Positions 41,471 to 51,461 of a stretch of DNA of 64,000 nucleotides are shown here, in pieces (within the stretch, counting starts at the first letter, position 1; the number at the start of each line of letters is the position of its first letter). The notes under the pieces are model-generated. The model ran no database searches and was not told where the DNA came from. It saw only the letters and a list, made by a program, of their open reading frames with translations. Source of the stretch: Georgenia sp. EYE_87 (GTDB taxonomy: Bacteria; Actinomycetota; Actinomycetes; Actinomycetales; Actinomycetaceae); NCBI RefSeq assembly GCF_023148685.1, contig NZ_JAHXNL010000002.1, positions 1 to 64,000 on the forward strand, written 5' to 3'. The translations under genes and the position numbers were made by a program.

Positions 41471-44202
41471 CGCTGCTCACCCTTTCCTGCTTCGGCCCGC
41501 TGGCGGCGGGCGCGCGTCGGGCGTCCGAACGGCTCGCCCGGCCCCGCCGCGGCGGGGACGTCCCCCGGCCCGGCCGCGGGCCTCCTGCTGAGGTCGGCCG
41601 GCACGGCGTCCGCCGCGCCCGGGAAGGCGCCCTCCGGCCGGTTCGGCTCCTGGACCGCCGGGCCCTCGTCGTCGCCGAGGGAGGTGCGGATGCGCATGCC
41701 GTAGAACGAACGCAGCACGAACACCACCATGAGCGCGAAGAAGACCGCGGCGAGCGCCAGCACCAGCGTCTGCCGGCCCTGCGCCGTCAGGGAGACGGCC
41801 AGCTCGACCGCGAGCAGCCCGAACAGCGTCGTGAACTTGATGACCGGGTTCAGCGCCACGGAGGAGGTGTCCTTGAAGGGGTCGCCGACCGTGTCGCCCA
41901 CGATCGTCGCGTCGTGCAGCGCCGTGCCCTTGGCGTGCAGGTCGACCTCGACGATCTTCTTGGCGTTGTCCCAGGCGCCGCCCGCGTTCGCCATGAAGAT
42001 CGACTGGTACAGGCCGAAGACCGCGATCGAGATCAGGTAGCCGATGAAGAAGTAGGGCTCGAGGAACGCGAAGGCCAGGGTCGCGAAGAACACCCCGAGG
42101 AACATGTTGAGCATGCCCTTCTGGGCGTACTGGGTGCAGATCTCCACCACCCGGCGCGAGTCCTCCGCCGACGCCCGGGTGGCGCCGTCGTCGATCCGGA
42201 TGGTGCGCCGGATGAACTCCAGCGCCCGGTACGCCCCGGTGGTCACGGCCTGGATGGAGGCGCCGGTGAACCAGTAGATGACCGCGCCGCCGGTGATGAG
42301 CCCGAGCAGGAACGGCGGGTGCATGAGGGAGAGCTTGTCCAGGTCCGTGGTCAGGCCGTCCGTGAGCGCCATGATGATGGAGAAGATCATCGTCGTGGCG
42401 CCGACGACGGCGGTGCCGATGAGGACGGGCTTGGCGGTGGCCTTGAAGGTGTTGCCGGCGCCGTCGTTCTCCTCGAGCATCTGCTTGCCACGCTCCCACC
42501 GGACGTCGAAGCCGTGCTCGCGGCGGATCTCCTCCTCCACGCCGTCGATCTCCTCGATCATGGACAGCTCGTAGACGCTCTGGGCGTTGTCGGTGACGGG
42601 GCCGTAGGAGTCGACCGCGATGGTCACCGGGCCCATGCTCAGGAAGCCGAAGGCGACCAGGCCGAAGGCGAAGACCGCCGGGGCCACCATGAGCGCGTCC
42701 AGGCCCTGCTGGCTCACCAGGTACGCGCCGCCGGTCAGGCCGACGACGGCCATCCCGAGCCAGAAGGCGGAGAAGTTGCCCGCGACCAGCCCGGAGAGGA
42801 TGTTCAGCGACGCCCCGCCCTGCCGCGAGCTCTTGACCACCTCACGCACGTGCCGGCTGCCCGTGGAGGTGAACACCCGCACCAGCTCCGGGATGAGCGC
42901 CCCGGCCACCGTGCCGAGGGAGACGATCGTGGCGAGGCGCCACCAGAGCCCGTCGGGCGTGCTGGGCGCCAGGACGGCCCAGGTCACGGCGTAGGTCGCC
43001 GCGACGGACAGGACCGACGTCAGCCGGACCAGCGCCGTCAGCGGCGTCTCGAAGTCGAGCCGGTCGGCGCGGGTGAAGGTCGCGCGCGTGACGGCGTCGT
43101 TGACGAGGTAGGAGACCCCGGAGGTGATCACCATGGCGATGCGCACGGTGAAGATCCAGACCAGGAGGATCGCCTGGACGGCCGGGTCGTCCACGGCCAG
43201 CAGCACGAAGGTCACCAGGGCGACGCCGGTGACGCCGTACGTCTCGAAGCCGTCGGCGCTGGGCCCCACGGAGTCGCCGGCGTTGTCGCCGGTGCAGTCG
43301 GCGATCACGCCGGGGTTGCGGGCGTCGTCCTCCTTGATCTTGAAGGCGATCTTCATCAGGTCGGAGCCGATGTCGGCGATCTTGGTGAAGATCCCGCCGG
43401 CGATGCGCAGGACCGCCGCGCCGAGGGACTCGCCGATCGCGAACCCGATGAAGCAGGCCCCGGCGATGTCGGCGGGCAGGAGCAGCAGGATGATCAGCAT
43501 GGTGCCGAGCTCGAGGCTGATGAGGACCATGCCGATCGACATGCCCGACCTCATCGGGATGCGGTGCACGGGCAGCGGCCGCCCGGCGAGCGAGGCGAAC
43601 GCGGTGCGCGAGTTAGCCAGCGTGTTCACCCGGATCCCGAACCACGCCACCGAGTAGGACCCCGCCATCCCCACCAGGCTGAACGCGACGACGATCGCCA
43701 CCTTGCCCCACGGCATGGCGACCAGGACGCCGAAGTACGTGACGATCACCGCGGCGATGAACGTCCACAGCAGGACGAGGAAGCGTCCCTGCTGGACGAG
43801 GTACGCCTTGCACGTGGTGTAGATCAGCTCGGCTACCTCCCGCATGGACGGGTGGTCGGGCAGGCGGCGCAGCTGGACGGAGGCCACCAGCCCGGAGGCG
43901 AGCCCGATCGCGCACACCGCGAGGCCCAGCCAGAGCACCGTGGTCCCGGGGATCCCGCCGAGCACGGTGGTGGCGCCGAGGTCGGGCAGCACCAGGTCGA
44001 TCTCGCCCCGGTGGTCCGCGTCGGTCCCGCCGGCCGACGTGGTCCTCGCGCACCCGGCGAGCAGGGCGAGCAGGGCGAGGAGGCCGACGGCGGCCGCCGG
44101 TGCCCGCAGGCGACGGACCCGGCCGGGCGGGGCGCCTCCGGGGCGTCCGCCGGTCGTCGAGACTGTCCTCGGCCCCCCGCTGCTCCGCGGCCCTGCGCTC
44201 AC
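41467..44202 (-). CDS. hppA: membrane-bound proton-pumping pyrophosphatase, divergent type, with lipobox-like N-terminus
   Basis: A 911-residue protein with a GTG start at 44202 and GAGG just upstream. Around sixteen hydrophobic segments follow the m-PPase pattern. The pyrophosphate site includes IFTKIADIGSDLMKIAFKIK, EDDARNPGVIADCTGDNAGD, DSVGPSADGFETYGVTGVAL and the C-terminal HDATIVGDTVGDPFKDTSSV. In classical pumps the first block reads DVGADLVGK; here DIGSDLMKI marks a divergent subfamily. GNTFKATAK has Lys at the position linked to K+-independent activity. Residues 1-51 end in LLALLALLAGC, a lipobox, after a long Arg-rich n-region, so the mature N-terminus may be acylated. It energises the membrane from pyrophosphate. 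Confidence 0.93.
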   Translation of the reverse strand: MSAGPRSSGGPRTVSTTGGRPGGAPPGRVRRLRAPAAAVGLLALLALLAGCARTTSAGGTDADHRGEIDLVLPDLGATTVLGGIPGTTVLWLGLAVCAIGLASGLVASVQLRRLPDHPSMREVAELIYTTCKAYLVQQGRFLVLLWTFIAAVIVTYFGVLVAMPWGKVAIVVAFSLVGMAGSYSVAWFGIRVNTLANSRTAFASLAGRPLPVHRIPMRSGMSIGMVLISLELGTMLIILLLLPADIAGACFIGFAIGESLGAAVLRIAGGIFTKIADIGSDLMKIAFKIKEDDARNPGVIADCTGDNAGDSVGPSADGFETYGVTGVALVTFVLLAVDDPAVQAILLVWIFTVRIAMVITSGVSYLVNDAVTRATFTRADRLDFETPLTALVRLTSVLSVAATYAVTWAVLAPSTPDGLWWRLATIVSLGTVAGALIPELVRVFTSTGSRHVREVVKSSRQGGASLNILSGLVAGNFSAFWLGMAVVGLTGGAYLVSQQGLDALMVAPAVFAFGLVAFGFLSMGPVTIAVDSYGPVTDNAQSVYELSMIEEIDGVEEEIRREHGFDVRWERGKQMLEENDGAGNTFKATAKPVLIGTAVVGATTMIFSIIMALTDGLTTDLDKLSLMHPPFLLGLITGGAVIYWFTGASIQAVTTGAYRALEFIRRTIRIDDGATRASAEDSRRVVEICTQYAQKGMLNMFLGVFFATLAFAFLEPYFFIGYLISIAVFGLYQSIFMANAGGAWDNAKKIVEVDLHAKGTALHDATIVGDTVGDPFKDTSSVALNPVIKFTTLFGLLAVELAVSLTAQGRQTLVLALAAVFFALMVVFVLRSFYGMRIRTSLGDDEGPAVQEPNRPEGAFPGAADAVPADLSRRPAAGPGDVPAAAGPGEPFGRPTRARRQRAEAGKGEQR

Positions 44203-44431
44203 GATGACCTCGCTGTCGGTGTCTCGACGCCGGAGGTCGCCGACGTCGTCGTCCACCTCCGACGCTACGACCCGGCCGGGTCCCGGAACCGAGACCTTCG
44301 GCCCGCCGGGCCCTCGGCGCCCGTGCCCGCAGGCTCGGGGGCCGGCGAGGTCCTGGGAACGCGTCGAGCCGGGCGCTTGCCGGCCGCGGAGCGCCGACCG
44401 ATAGTGGGGAGACCAGCACGGGGAGGACGCG
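44203..44431. other. 229-bp divergent region between hppA and the HAD gene
   Basis: No gene or tRNA seen. The left part holds the hppA ribosome site on the minus strand. GGGGAGGACG before 44432 forms the ribosome site of the HAD gene. No clear promoter boxes are visible. Confidence 0.5.
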
Positions 44432-45109
44432 ATGAGGCCCTCGGTCATCGTCTTCGACGTCAACGAGACCCTGTCGGACATGTCGCCGATGGGCGAGCGG
44501 TTCGCGGAGGTGGGAGCCCCGGCCGAGCTCGCCAAGCTGTGGTTCGCCGCTCTGCTGCGCGACGGCTTCGCTCTCGCCGCGACCGGCCAGAACGTCCCCT
44601 TCGCCGACGTCGCCGCGGAGGTGCTGCGCCCGCTGCTGCGGGCGGCCGGCGTGACCGGGGACGGCGCGGTCCGGCAGATCCTTGGCGCCATGGCCTCGCT
44701 GGAGCTCCACCCGGACGTCGCCGAGGGCGTGCGGACGCTGGCGGCCCGGGGGTACCGCCTGCTCACGCTGACGAACGGGTCCGCGCAGGTGGCGGAGAAG
44801 CTGCTGACCGGCGCCGGGCTCCGGGAGCTCTTCGACTCCCTCCTGTCCGTGGAGGACGCCCCGGCGTGGAAGCCCGCGCGGGCGGCGTACGAGCACGCCG
44901 CCACGGTCAGCGGGACGGCGCCGGAGGAGATGGTCCTCGTCGCCGTCCATCCCTGGGACATCCACGGTGCGGCCCGCGCCGGCATGCGCACCGCCTGGAT
45001 CGACCGGGCGGGCACCACCTACCCGGGGCACTTCACCGCCCCCGACCACACCGTGACCGCGGTGACCGACCTCCCCGCAGCCCTGGCCGACCGCGCCCCT
45101 GCCGCCTGA
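44432..45109 (+). CDS. haloacid dehalogenase type II (HAD superfamily)
   Basis: A 225-residue protein starting [20 protein letters not shown]. The nucleophile Asp is in [30 protein letters not shown] belongs to the cap, [14 protein letters not shown] supplies the motif II Ser, [19 protein letters not shown] motif III Lys, and [20 protein letters not shown] motif IV Asp. This is the L-2-haloacid dehalogenase-like arrangement (D-x-N-x-T-L), but true dehalogenase activity is not certain. GGGGAGG precedes the ATG. The gene is divergent from hppA and upstream of clpB. Confidence 0.9.
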   Translation: MRPSVIVFDVNETLSDMSPMGERFAEVGAPAELAKLWFAALLRDGFALAATGQNVPFADVAAEVLRPLLRAAGVTGDGAVRQILGAMASLELHPDVAEGVRTLAARGYRLLTLTNGSAQVAEKLLTGAGLRELFDSLLSVEDAPAWKPARAAYEHAATVSGTAPEEMVLVAVHPWDIHGAARAGMRTAWIDRAGTTYPGHFTAPDHTVTAVTDLPAALADRAPAA

Positions 45110-45166
45110 CGCCGGCGGACGGGCCCGCCCCTCACCGTGAGCCCCCACCGGGGCGCGCGATGCAGC

Positions 45167-45187
45167 CTTGAGCGGAATAGACTCAAC
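45167..45187. promoter_or_regulatory. HAIR site (HspR operator) upstream of clpB
   Basis: CTTGAGC-N7-ACTCAAC, close to the HspR consensus, 52-72 nt before the clpB ATG. TAGACT at 45178-45183 inside it could be the -10 box. So HspR should repress clpB as it does dnaK. Confidence 0.88.
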
Positions 45188-45238
45188 TTTGCCGCGGTTG
45201 AGATCGGCAGCACCCCTTGAACGAACCCCGGAGGTCCC

Positions 45239-47899
45239 ATGGACACCAAGCTCACCACCAAGTCGCAGGAGGCGATCGCCTCCGCGATCCAGGCCGCCTC
45301 GACCGCGGGCAACCCGCAGCTCGAGCCGGTCCACGTCCTCGCCGCCCTGCTCGAGCAGGAGGGCGGGGTCGCCGTCGCCCTGCTCGACGCGGTCGGCGCG
45401 GACCGTGCCGCGATCACCCAGCGGGTCAGGGCGGCGCTCGCCACCCTGCCCGGCGCGTCGGGGTCCTCCGTCGCCCAGCCGCAGACCTCCCGCCCGACGA
45501 TGACGATGATCACCGACGCCGGGAACGAGGCGAAGGCGCTCGGCGACGAGTACGTCTCCACCGAGCACCTGCTGATCGCGCTCGCCTCCTCGACCAGCCC
45601 GGCCGGGGAGATCCTGCGCTCCGCCGGCGCGGACCGCGAGGGCCTGCTCGCGGCGCTGCCGAGCGTCCGCGGCTCCGCCAAGGTCACCTCGCCGGACCCC
45701 GAGGGCACGTTCAAGGCCCTGGAGAAGTACGGCAACGACCTCACCGCCGCCGCCCGCGACGGCAAGCTCGACCCCGTCATCGGCCGCGACGCCGAGATCC
45801 GCCGCGTCGTCCAGGTGCTCTCCCGGCGCACCAAGAACAACCCCGTCCTCATCGGCGAGCCCGGCGTCGGCAAGACCGCCGTCGTCGAGGGCCTCGCCCA
45901 GCGCATCGTCGACGGCGACGTCCCCGAGTCCCTGCGCGGCAAGCGCCTCATCGCGCTCGACCTCGCCGGCATGGTGGCCGGCGCCAAGTACCGCGGCGAG
46001 TTCGAGGAGCGCCTCAAGGCCGTCCTGCAGGAGATCAAGGACTCCGACGGCGAGATCGTCACCTTCATCGACGAGCTGCACACCGTCGTCGGCGCCGGGG
46101 CGGCCGAGGGGTCCATGGACGCGGGCAACATGCTCAAGCCCATGCTGGCCCGCGGCGAGCTGCGCCTGGTCGGCGCCACGACCCTGGACGAGTACCGCGA
46201 GCGGATCGAGAAGGACCCCGCGCTGGAGCGCCGCTTCCAGCAGGTCTTCGTCGGCGAGCCGTCCGTGGAGGACACCGTCGCGATCCTGCGCGGCATCGCC
46301 CCGAAGTACGAGGCGCACCACCAGGTGACGATCTCCGACGGCGCCCTCGTGGCCGCCGCGACGCTCTCGGACCGCTACATCACCGGCCGGCAGCTGCCCG
46401 ACAAGGCCATCGACCTCGTGGACGAGGCCGCGTCGCGGCTCCGCATGGAGCTCGACTCCTCCCCGGAGGAGATCGACGCGCTGCGCCGGCAGGTGGACCG
46501 CCTGAAGATGGAGGAGGCCTACCTCACCGAGTCCGAGGACGCCGACGACGAGGCCGCCCAGGAGCGGCTCGAGAAGCTCCGGGCCGAGCTGGCCGACCGC
46601 TCCGAGGCGCTCGCCTCCCTGACCGCACGGTGGGAGCAGGAGAAAGCCAGCCACAACCGGGTCGGTGACCTGAAGTCGCGCCTGGACGCCCTGCGCACCG
46701 AGGCCGAGAAGGCCCAGCGCGAGGGCGACCTCGAGCGGGCCTCCCGCCTGCTCTACGGCGAGATCCCCGGCGTCGAGCGGGAGATCGCCGCGGCCGAGGC
46801 CGCCGAGGCGGCCGCGAAGGAGACCGAGCGGCAGGCCCCGATGATCGCCGACCGCGTCTCCGCGGAGGAGGTCGCGGAGGTCGTGGCCGCGTGGACCGGG
46901 ATCCCCGTGGGACGCCTGCTCCAGGGCGAGACGGAGAAGCTCCTCCACATGGAGGACGTCATCGGCCAGCGCCTCATCGGGCAGCGGAACGCGGTGCGGT
47001 CCGTCGCGGACGCCGTCCGGCGCAGCCGCGCCGGCGTCTCCGACCCGGACCGGCCGACCGGTTCGTTCCTGTTCCTCGGCCCCACCGGCGTGGGCAAGAC
47101 GGAGCTGGCGAAGTCCCTGGCGGACTTCCTCTTCGACGACGAGCGGGCGATGATCCGCATCGACATGTCGGAGTACTCCGAGAAGCACTCGGTGGCCCGG
47201 CTCGTCGGCGCCCCTCCCGGGTACGTCGGCTACGAGGAGGGCGGCCAGCTCACGGAGTCCGTGCGCCGTCGGCCCTACTCGGTCGTGCTGCTGGACGAGG
47301 TGGAGAAGGCCCACCCCGAGGTCTTCGACATCCTCCTGCAGGTGCTCGACGACGGCCGCCTCACCGACGGCCAGGGCCGCACGGTGGACTTCCGGAACAC
47401 GATCCTCGTGCTGACCTCCAACCTCGGCTCGCAGTTCCTCGTGGACCAGTCGCTGCCGGAGGCGGCCAAGCGCGAGGCGGTCATGCACGCGGTGCGGACG
47501 AGCTTCAAGCCGGAGTTCCTCAACCGGCTGGACGACATCGTCCTGTTCGACGCGCTCACCGTGGACGAGCTGGGCTCGATCGTCGACCTGCAGGTCGACC
47601 GGCTGGCCCGCCGGCTCTCCGACCGCCGGGTGCGCCTGGAGGTCACCGACGCGGCCCGCGAGTGGCTGGCGCTGGAGGGCTTCGACCCCGCGTACGGCGC
47701 CCGGCCGCTGCGCCGCCTGGTCCAGCGGGAGATCGGCGACCAGCTCGCGAAGATGCTGCTCGGCGCGGAGGTGCACGACGGCGACACCGTCGTGGTCGAC
47801 CGGCCGGACCTCGAGTCCGCCGCGGCGTTCGGCGAGGCGGGCGGCGCCGGCGAGCAGGGGCTCGTCCTGACCGTGCGCGCGGAGCAGCCCGTCGCGTGA
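45239..47899 (+). CDS. clpB: ClpB disaggregase
   Basis: An 886-residue AAA+ protein. The N-domain has two Clp repeats ([20 protein letters not shown] and [18 protein letters not shown]). The first AAA domain has Walker [16 protein letters not shown] and the second [19 protein letters not shown]; the regulatory coiled-coil M-domain lies between ([20 protein letters not shown] and following, to about residue 530). The FFFDEAHT-like Walker B is [13 protein letters not shown]. It pulls proteins out of aggregates, handing them to DnaK-DnaJ-GrpE. The C-terminal about 30 residues ([20 protein letters not shown]) extend past the typical 857-residue length. The preceding HAIR site puts it in the HspR regulon. 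Confidence 0.99.
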   Translation: MDTKLTTKSQEAIASAIQAASTAGNPQLEPVHVLAALLEQEGGVAVALLDAVGADRAAITQRVRAALATLPGASGSSVAQPQTSRPTMTMITDAGNEAKALGDEYVSTEHLLIALASSTSPAGEILRSAGADREGLLAALPSVRGSAKVTSPDPEGTFKALEKYGNDLTAAARDGKLDPVIGRDAEIRRVVQVLSRRTKNNPVLIGEPGVGKTAVVEGLAQRIVDGDVPESLRGKRLIALDLAGMVAGAKYRGEFEERLKAVLQEIKDSDGEIVTFIDELHTVVGAGAAEGSMDAGNMLKPMLARGELRLVGATTLDEYRERIEKDPALERRFQQVFVGEPSVEDTVAILRGIAPKYEAHHQVTISDGALVAAATLSDRYITGRQLPDKAIDLVDEAASRLRMELDSSPEEIDALRRQVDRLKMEEAYLTESEDADDEAAQERLEKLRAELADRSEALASLTARWEQEKASHNRVGDLKSRLDALRTEAEKAQREGDLERASRLLYGEIPGVEREIAAAEAAEAAAKETERQAPMIADRVSAEEVAEVVAAWTGIPVGRLLQGETEKLLHMEDVIGQRLIGQRNAVRSVADAVRRSRAGVSDPDRPTGSFLFLGPTGVGKTELAKSLADFLFDDERAMIRIDMSEYSEKHSVARLVGAPPGYVGYEEGGQLTESVRRRPYSVVLLDEVEKAHPEVFDILLQVLDDGRLTDGQGRTVDFRNTILVLTSNLGSQFLVDQSLPEAAKREAVMHAVRTSFKPEFLNRLDDIVLFDALTVDELGSIVDLQVDRLARRLSDRRVRLEVTDAAREWLALEGFDPAYGARPLRRLVQREIGDQLAKMLLGAEVHDGDTVVVDRPDLESAAAFGEAGGAGEQGLVLTVRAEQPVA

Positions 47900-47915
47900 C
47901 GGGACGGCGGGACCG

Positions 47916-47953
47916 GGTCGGGCCGGCGGGGTCAGACCCCGGCGGGCCCGACC
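47916..47953. terminator. shared hairpin between clpB and the LuxR gene
   Basis: GGTCGGGCC (47916-47924) pairs with GGCCCGACC (47945-47953), and GGGGT pairs with ACCCC in the loop. It lies 17 nt after the clpB stop and overlaps the last codons of the convergent LuxR/TPR gene. It could serve clpB and, if used both ways, the other transcript. Confidence 0.65.
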
Positions 47954-49578
47954 GGCTCCCGCGTCCTGGCCGACACCGCGGCCGCCTCCGCACGGGTCCG
48001 CACGCCGAGCTTCGTCAGGATGCTGCTCACGTGGTGGGCGACCGTCTTCCGGCTGATGTAGAGCCGCGCGGCGATCTCCGGGTTGCTGAGCCCGTGCTCG
48101 AGCAGCCGCAGCACCTCTCGCTCCCGCGGGCTGAGCACCGCGGCCGCACGGACGCCCTCGCCGACGTGCACGCCCAGGCGGCGCAGCAGCGCCGCCGCCC
48201 GGTCGGCGTCCGACCGGGCGCCGAGACGCCGGAACGAGGCGAGGGCCCGCGTCGCCTCGGTGCGGGCGAGACCGGGGCCGGAGGCGTGGCGGGCGGCGGA
48301 CAGCTGCGCCCGGGCCGCCTCCCAGGGCATGGCGAGGCGCTCGAACGCCGCGGCGGCGTCCAGCAGGAGCGCCACGGCGGCCGTTCCGTCGCCCTCCGCC
48401 GCGGCCACCTCGCCGGCGACCAGGTCGGCGAACGCGGCGGCGCAGGGCACCTCGGCCCGTGCGGCGACCTCACGCAGCCGCCCGGCGGCCGCCCGGAGCG
48501 GCGGGAGATCGTCCAGCTCGGCGTGCGCCGCCGCGACGACCGCGAGCGCGGCCACCCTCGTTCTCGGCGTGCCCCGGCGGACGAGGTACGGCTCGAGCAG
48601 GGACACCGCCGCCTCCGGACGCCCCAGCGCGAGCTCCAGCCGGGCCAGGGTCGGGGTCCCGATCCGCACCTCGGGGTAGGCGTGCACCAGCGCGACGGCG
48701 TCGTCCGGCCGCCCGCGGCGCACCTGCAGCTCGACGAGGCCGGTCAGCGCGTCCTGGAGCGGACCCTGGCCCACCCGCGACGACATCACCAGGGCGCAGC
48801 GCAGCTCGGCCTCGGCCTCGTCCCACCGTCCCGCGCCCACGAGGACGTTGCCGTAGTGGGCGCGGCAGCGTGCGTAGAGGAACGGGCACCCGTAGGTGCG
48901 CATGAACCGGTCCGCGGCGCGGCACCACTGGGTCGCCCGGGCGAGGTCGCCCACGACCTGCGTCGCCGCGAGCATCGAGCAGGTGGTCCAGACGACGGTC
49001 TCCGGCCGCCGGTGCTCGCCCGCGACCGTGCCCGCCATCGCCTCGTCCAGCAGCCGCATGCCGTCCCGGACACGGCCGCCCTCGACGAGCGTGAGACCCA
49101 GGTCGCCCAGCGCGACGAGCTCGAGATCGGCGTCCGGTGCGGCCCGTGCGTCGTCGAGGGCGCGGCGCATCAGCGTCTCCCGGCCCTCCCCGGCCGGCGC
49201 GGTGTAGCCCCTCATGAGCGTGACCCACCCGCGCGCGGCCGCGTCGGCGGGGTCGGTGAGCCGCTCGGCGCGAGCCAGCCAGCCCTGGGCCGCCGCGGGG
49301 TTGTCGAGGTCGACGAGGCTGCTGACGCACAGGTCGACGGCGACGGCCGCCGCGGCCGCCGCGGCCCCGTCGCGGCGGTAGCCCACGTAGGCCTGCTCCC
49401 GGCGCCGGACGCTCTCGGCCACCTCGCCGAGCCACCACAGCGTGCGTGCCAGGCACTCCAGCACAGCGGGGGCCGGCTCTGCCTCTGCCTCGGCCGCCCC
49501 CTCGAGCACTGCGCGCGCGTCCTCCCACCGCCCCGCCGCCATGGCGGCGCGACCCGAGTCCAGCGCCGCGGACCGCAC
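47932..49578 (-). CDS. TPR-rich LuxR-family transcriptional regulator
   Basis: About 548 residues from the GTG at 49578 (VRSAALDSGRAAMAAGRWED). A long array of helical TPR-like repeats occupies the first 450 residues (ECLARTLWWLGEVAESVRRR, RGWLARAERL-like units, YGNVLVGAGRWDEAEAELRC). The C-terminal LuxR helix-turn-helix is LSPREREVLRLLEHGLSNPE, then IAARLYISRKTVAHHVSSIL and TKLGVRTR. There is no AAA ATPase domain, unlike MalT/LAL regulators. Such proteins activate genes after binding a ligand or protein to the TPR array. The GTG start fits a leaderless promoter; its upstream GGGAGG is too close to serve as a ribosome site. Confidence 0.88.
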   Translation of the reverse strand: MRSAALDSGRAAMAAGRWEDARAVLEGAAEAEAEPAPAVLECLARTLWWLGEVAESVRRREQAYVGYRRDGAAAAAAAVAVDLCVSSLVDLDNPAAAQGWLARAERLTDPADAAARGWVTLMRGYTAPAGEGRETLMRRALDDARAAPDADLELVALGDLGLTLVEGGRVRDGMRLLDEAMAGTVAGEHRRPETVVWTTCSMLAATQVVGDLARATQWCRAADRFMRTYGCPFLYARCRAHYGNVLVGAGRWDEAEAELRCALVMSSRVGQGPLQDALTGLVELQVRRGRPDDAVALVHAYPEVRIGTPTLARLELALGRPEAAVSLLEPYLVRRGTPRTRVAALAVVAAAHAELDDLPPLRAAAGRLREVAARAEVPCAAAFADLVAGEVAAAEGDGTAAVALLLDAAAAFERLAMPWEAARAQLSAARHASGPGLARTEATRALASFRRLGARSDADRAAALLRRLGVHVGEGVRAAAVLSPREREVLRLLEHGLSNPEIAARLYISRKTVAHHVSSILTKLGVRTRAEAAAVSARTREPVGPAGV

Positions 49579-49584
49579 CCTCCC

Positions 49585-49590
49585 ATCATG
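49585..49590 (-). promoter_or_regulatory. leaderless -10 box for the LuxR/TPR gene
   Basis: On the minus strand CATGAT lies 6 nt before the GTG start at 49578. Confidence 0.4.
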
Positions 49591-49760
49591 CGCGCACGGC
49601 GTTCCCGCGTGCCACCGGCTGTCGGCGCCGGGCTCGGGGACGCCTGGGCCGGCGGATGGGTCACCTGACCGATGCGCTCCCGGTCCGAGGCCGACCATCC
49701 TGGTCCCGACGGACCGCGCCCCCGCGGGCCCGGGGGCGGGACGACCGGAGGAGGCACGTC

Positions 49761-50561
49761 ATGACCGAGACGTTCCAGATCTCGCCGGCGCAGGCGGAGG
49801 TCTACGAGACGCTCTTCGTCCCCGCGCTCTTCGGCCAGTGGGCTCCCCTCGTGGTCGAGGCGGCCGCACTCTCGCCCGGCAAGCGCGTGCTCGACGTCGC
49901 CTGCGGCACCGGCGTGGTCGCCCGGACGGCCGCCGCCCGCGTCGGGCCGGGCGGGACGGTGGTGGGCGTCGACCTGAACCAGGCCATGCTCGACGTCGCG
50001 GCGCGGGTCGCCCCGGACCTCACCTGGCTCCAGGGGGACGTCGCCGCGCTGCCCTTCCCGGACGGCTCGTTCGACGCCGTCCTGTGCCAGTCGTCGCTGA
50101 TGTTCTTCCCCGACCGGGCCGCCGCCGTCGCGCAGATGGCGCGCGTGACCGCGCCGGACGGCCGCGTCGTCGTCCAGACCTATGCCCCGCTGGACCAGCA
50201 GCCCGGCTACGGCCCGTTCGTCGACGTCGTCGCCCGCCACGCAGGCGACGACGCCCGCACCCTGCTCGGTGCCTACTGGTCCGCGGGGGACGCCGGTGAG
50301 CTCCGCCGTCTGGCGGAGGGCGCGGGCCTTCGGGTCCTCGGCGTCGACTCGCCCACGGGGGTCGCCCGCTTCCCGTCGGTGGCATCCGTGGTGGACACCG
50401 AGGTCCGGGCCACGCCCCTCGGGGACCGGCTGAGCGAGGAGTCCCTCGACCGGATCACGGCCGACGCTGAGGCGGCGCTCGGCCGGTTCCGCACCGGGCG
50501 CGGCGACGTCGAGCTGCCGCTGTGCGCCCGCGTCCTTGTCGCGCAGCGCCGGGAGGAGTGA
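49761..50561 (+). CDS. class I SAM-dependent methyltransferase
   Basis: A 266-residue protein starting MTETFQISPAQAEVYETLFV. Motif I is VLDVACGTGVVARTAAARVG, with VVGVDLNQAMLDVAARVAPD following, and the post-I region WLQGDVAALPFPDGSFDAVL leads to CQSSLMFFPDRAAAVAQMAR and VTAPDGRVVVQTYAPLDQQP. This is a UbiE/Coq5-like methyltransferase; the acceptor is unknown. CGGAGGAGGCACGTC precedes the ATG at 49761. The gene is divergent from the LuxR/TPR gene (182-bp gap) and just before the serine hydrolase gene. Confidence 0.93.
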   Translation: MTETFQISPAQAEVYETLFVPALFGQWAPLVVEAAALSPGKRVLDVACGTGVVARTAAARVGPGGTVVGVDLNQAMLDVAARVAPDLTWLQGDVAALPFPDGSFDAVLCQSSLMFFPDRAAAVAQMARVTAPDGRVVVQTYAPLDQQPGYGPFVDVVARHAGDDARTLLGAYWSAGDAGELRRLAEGAGLRVLGVDSPTGVARFPSVASVVDTEVRATPLGDRLSEESLDRITADAEAALGRFRTGRGDVELPLCARVLVAQRREE

Positions 50562-50575
50562 CCCGCGCGGCGTGG

Positions 50576-50581
50576 CAGGCT
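50576..50581 (+). promoter_or_regulatory. leaderless -10 box for the serine hydrolase gene
   Basis: CAGGCT lies 6 nt before the GTG start at 50588; there is no Shine-Dalgarno site. Confidence 0.45.
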
Positions 50582-50587
50582 TGAGCG

Positions 50588-51412
50588 GTGGACACCTTCG
50601 GATCGCTGCAGGACCTGGACTTTCCCGTCGGCGTGGTGGTGAGCGACGCGGACGGCGTCCTCGACACCTACGGCGACACCTCGACGCCTTATCACTGGGC
50701 ATCGGTGACCAAGCTGCTCTCGGCGACGGCGACCCTGGTCGCCGTCGAGCGCGGCATGGTCGCCCTGGACGACCCGGCCGGTCCGGAGGGGGCCACGGTC
50801 CGCCACCTCCTCGCCCACGCCTCGGGCGTCCCGTTCGACTCGGGCGCCACCCTGTCCGCCCCGGGGCGGCGGCGCGTGTACTCCAACCTCGGGATCGAGC
50901 TGCTCGCGGAGCACGTCGCGGAGGCCGTCGGGCGGGACTTCGACACGTGGGTCGAGGAGACGGTGATCGCGCCGCTCGGCATGTCGACCGTCCTCATGGA
51001 GGGCTCGCCGGCGGCCGGGGCCACGGGCAGCGCCGACGACCTCGGCGCGCTGGGCCGCGAGCTGCTGCGGCCGACCCTCGTGGGACCGGAGCTGTTCGCC
51101 GAGGCGACCACCGTCGTCTTCCCCGGGCTCTCGGGCGTGCTGCCGGGCTTCGGGCGGCAGGAGAACAACGACTGGGGCCTCGGCTTCGAGATCCGCGACC
51201 ACAAGTCCCCGCACTGGACGGGGGCCAGCTCCTCCCCGCGGACGTTCGGCCACTTCGGCCAGCGCGGCAGCTTCCTGTGGGTCGACCCCGACGCCGGCCT
51301 GGCCACCGCGTTCCTCGGCGCCAGGCCGTTCGGCGAGTGGGCGGCCCGGGTGTGGCCGCGGCTGACCGACGACATCCTCGCCGCCCGGTCCGGGTCCCAC
51401 CTGGAGCGGTGA
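50588..51412 (+). CDS. serine hydrolase of the beta-lactamase / penicillin-binding-protein-like family
   Basis: A 274-residue protein starting with GTG (VDTFGSLQDLDFPVGVVVSD). The catalytic SxxK is in WASVTKLLSATATL, the Y-x-N is RRVYSNLGIELLAEHVAEAV, and the third motif is in FGHFGQRGSFLWVDP (H-x-G). These three are the class C beta-lactamase/PBP4*-like signature. There is no signal peptide or membrane helix, so it is probably a cytoplasmic esterase or amidase rather than a resistance enzyme. It is short for the family (usual length 350-400) and lacks some N-terminal helices. Confidence 0.88.
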   Translation: MDTFGSLQDLDFPVGVVVSDADGVLDTYGDTSTPYHWASVTKLLSATATLVAVERGMVALDDPAGPEGATVRHLLAHASGVPFDSGATLSAPGRRRVYSNLGIELLAEHVAEAVGRDFDTWVEETVIAPLGMSTVLMEGSPAAGATGSADDLGALGRELLRPTLVGPELFAEATTVVFPGLSGVLPGFGRQENNDWGLGFEIRDHKSPHWTGASSSPRTFGHFGQRGSFLWVDPDAGLATAFLGARPFGEWAARVWPRLTDDILAARSGSHLER

Positions 51413-51461
51413 GGCCGACACGTCTCGCCGGTAGGGGTCGGGACGGGGTGCGGCCGGGCGG

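Noticed and set aside
41914-45171. 1085-residue open frame on the plus strand
   Set aside because: Runs antisense to hppA and over the HAD gene in another frame; no coherent protein.
43613-47776. 1387-residue open frame on the minus strand
   Set aside because: Antisense shadow of clpB and the HAD gene; composition is that of a GC-rich shadow frame, with no recognisable motif.
50588-51412. antibiotic-resistance beta-lactamase
   Set aside because: It has S-x-x-K, Y-x-N and H-x-G, but no signal peptide and a short length; better called a general serine hydrolase.
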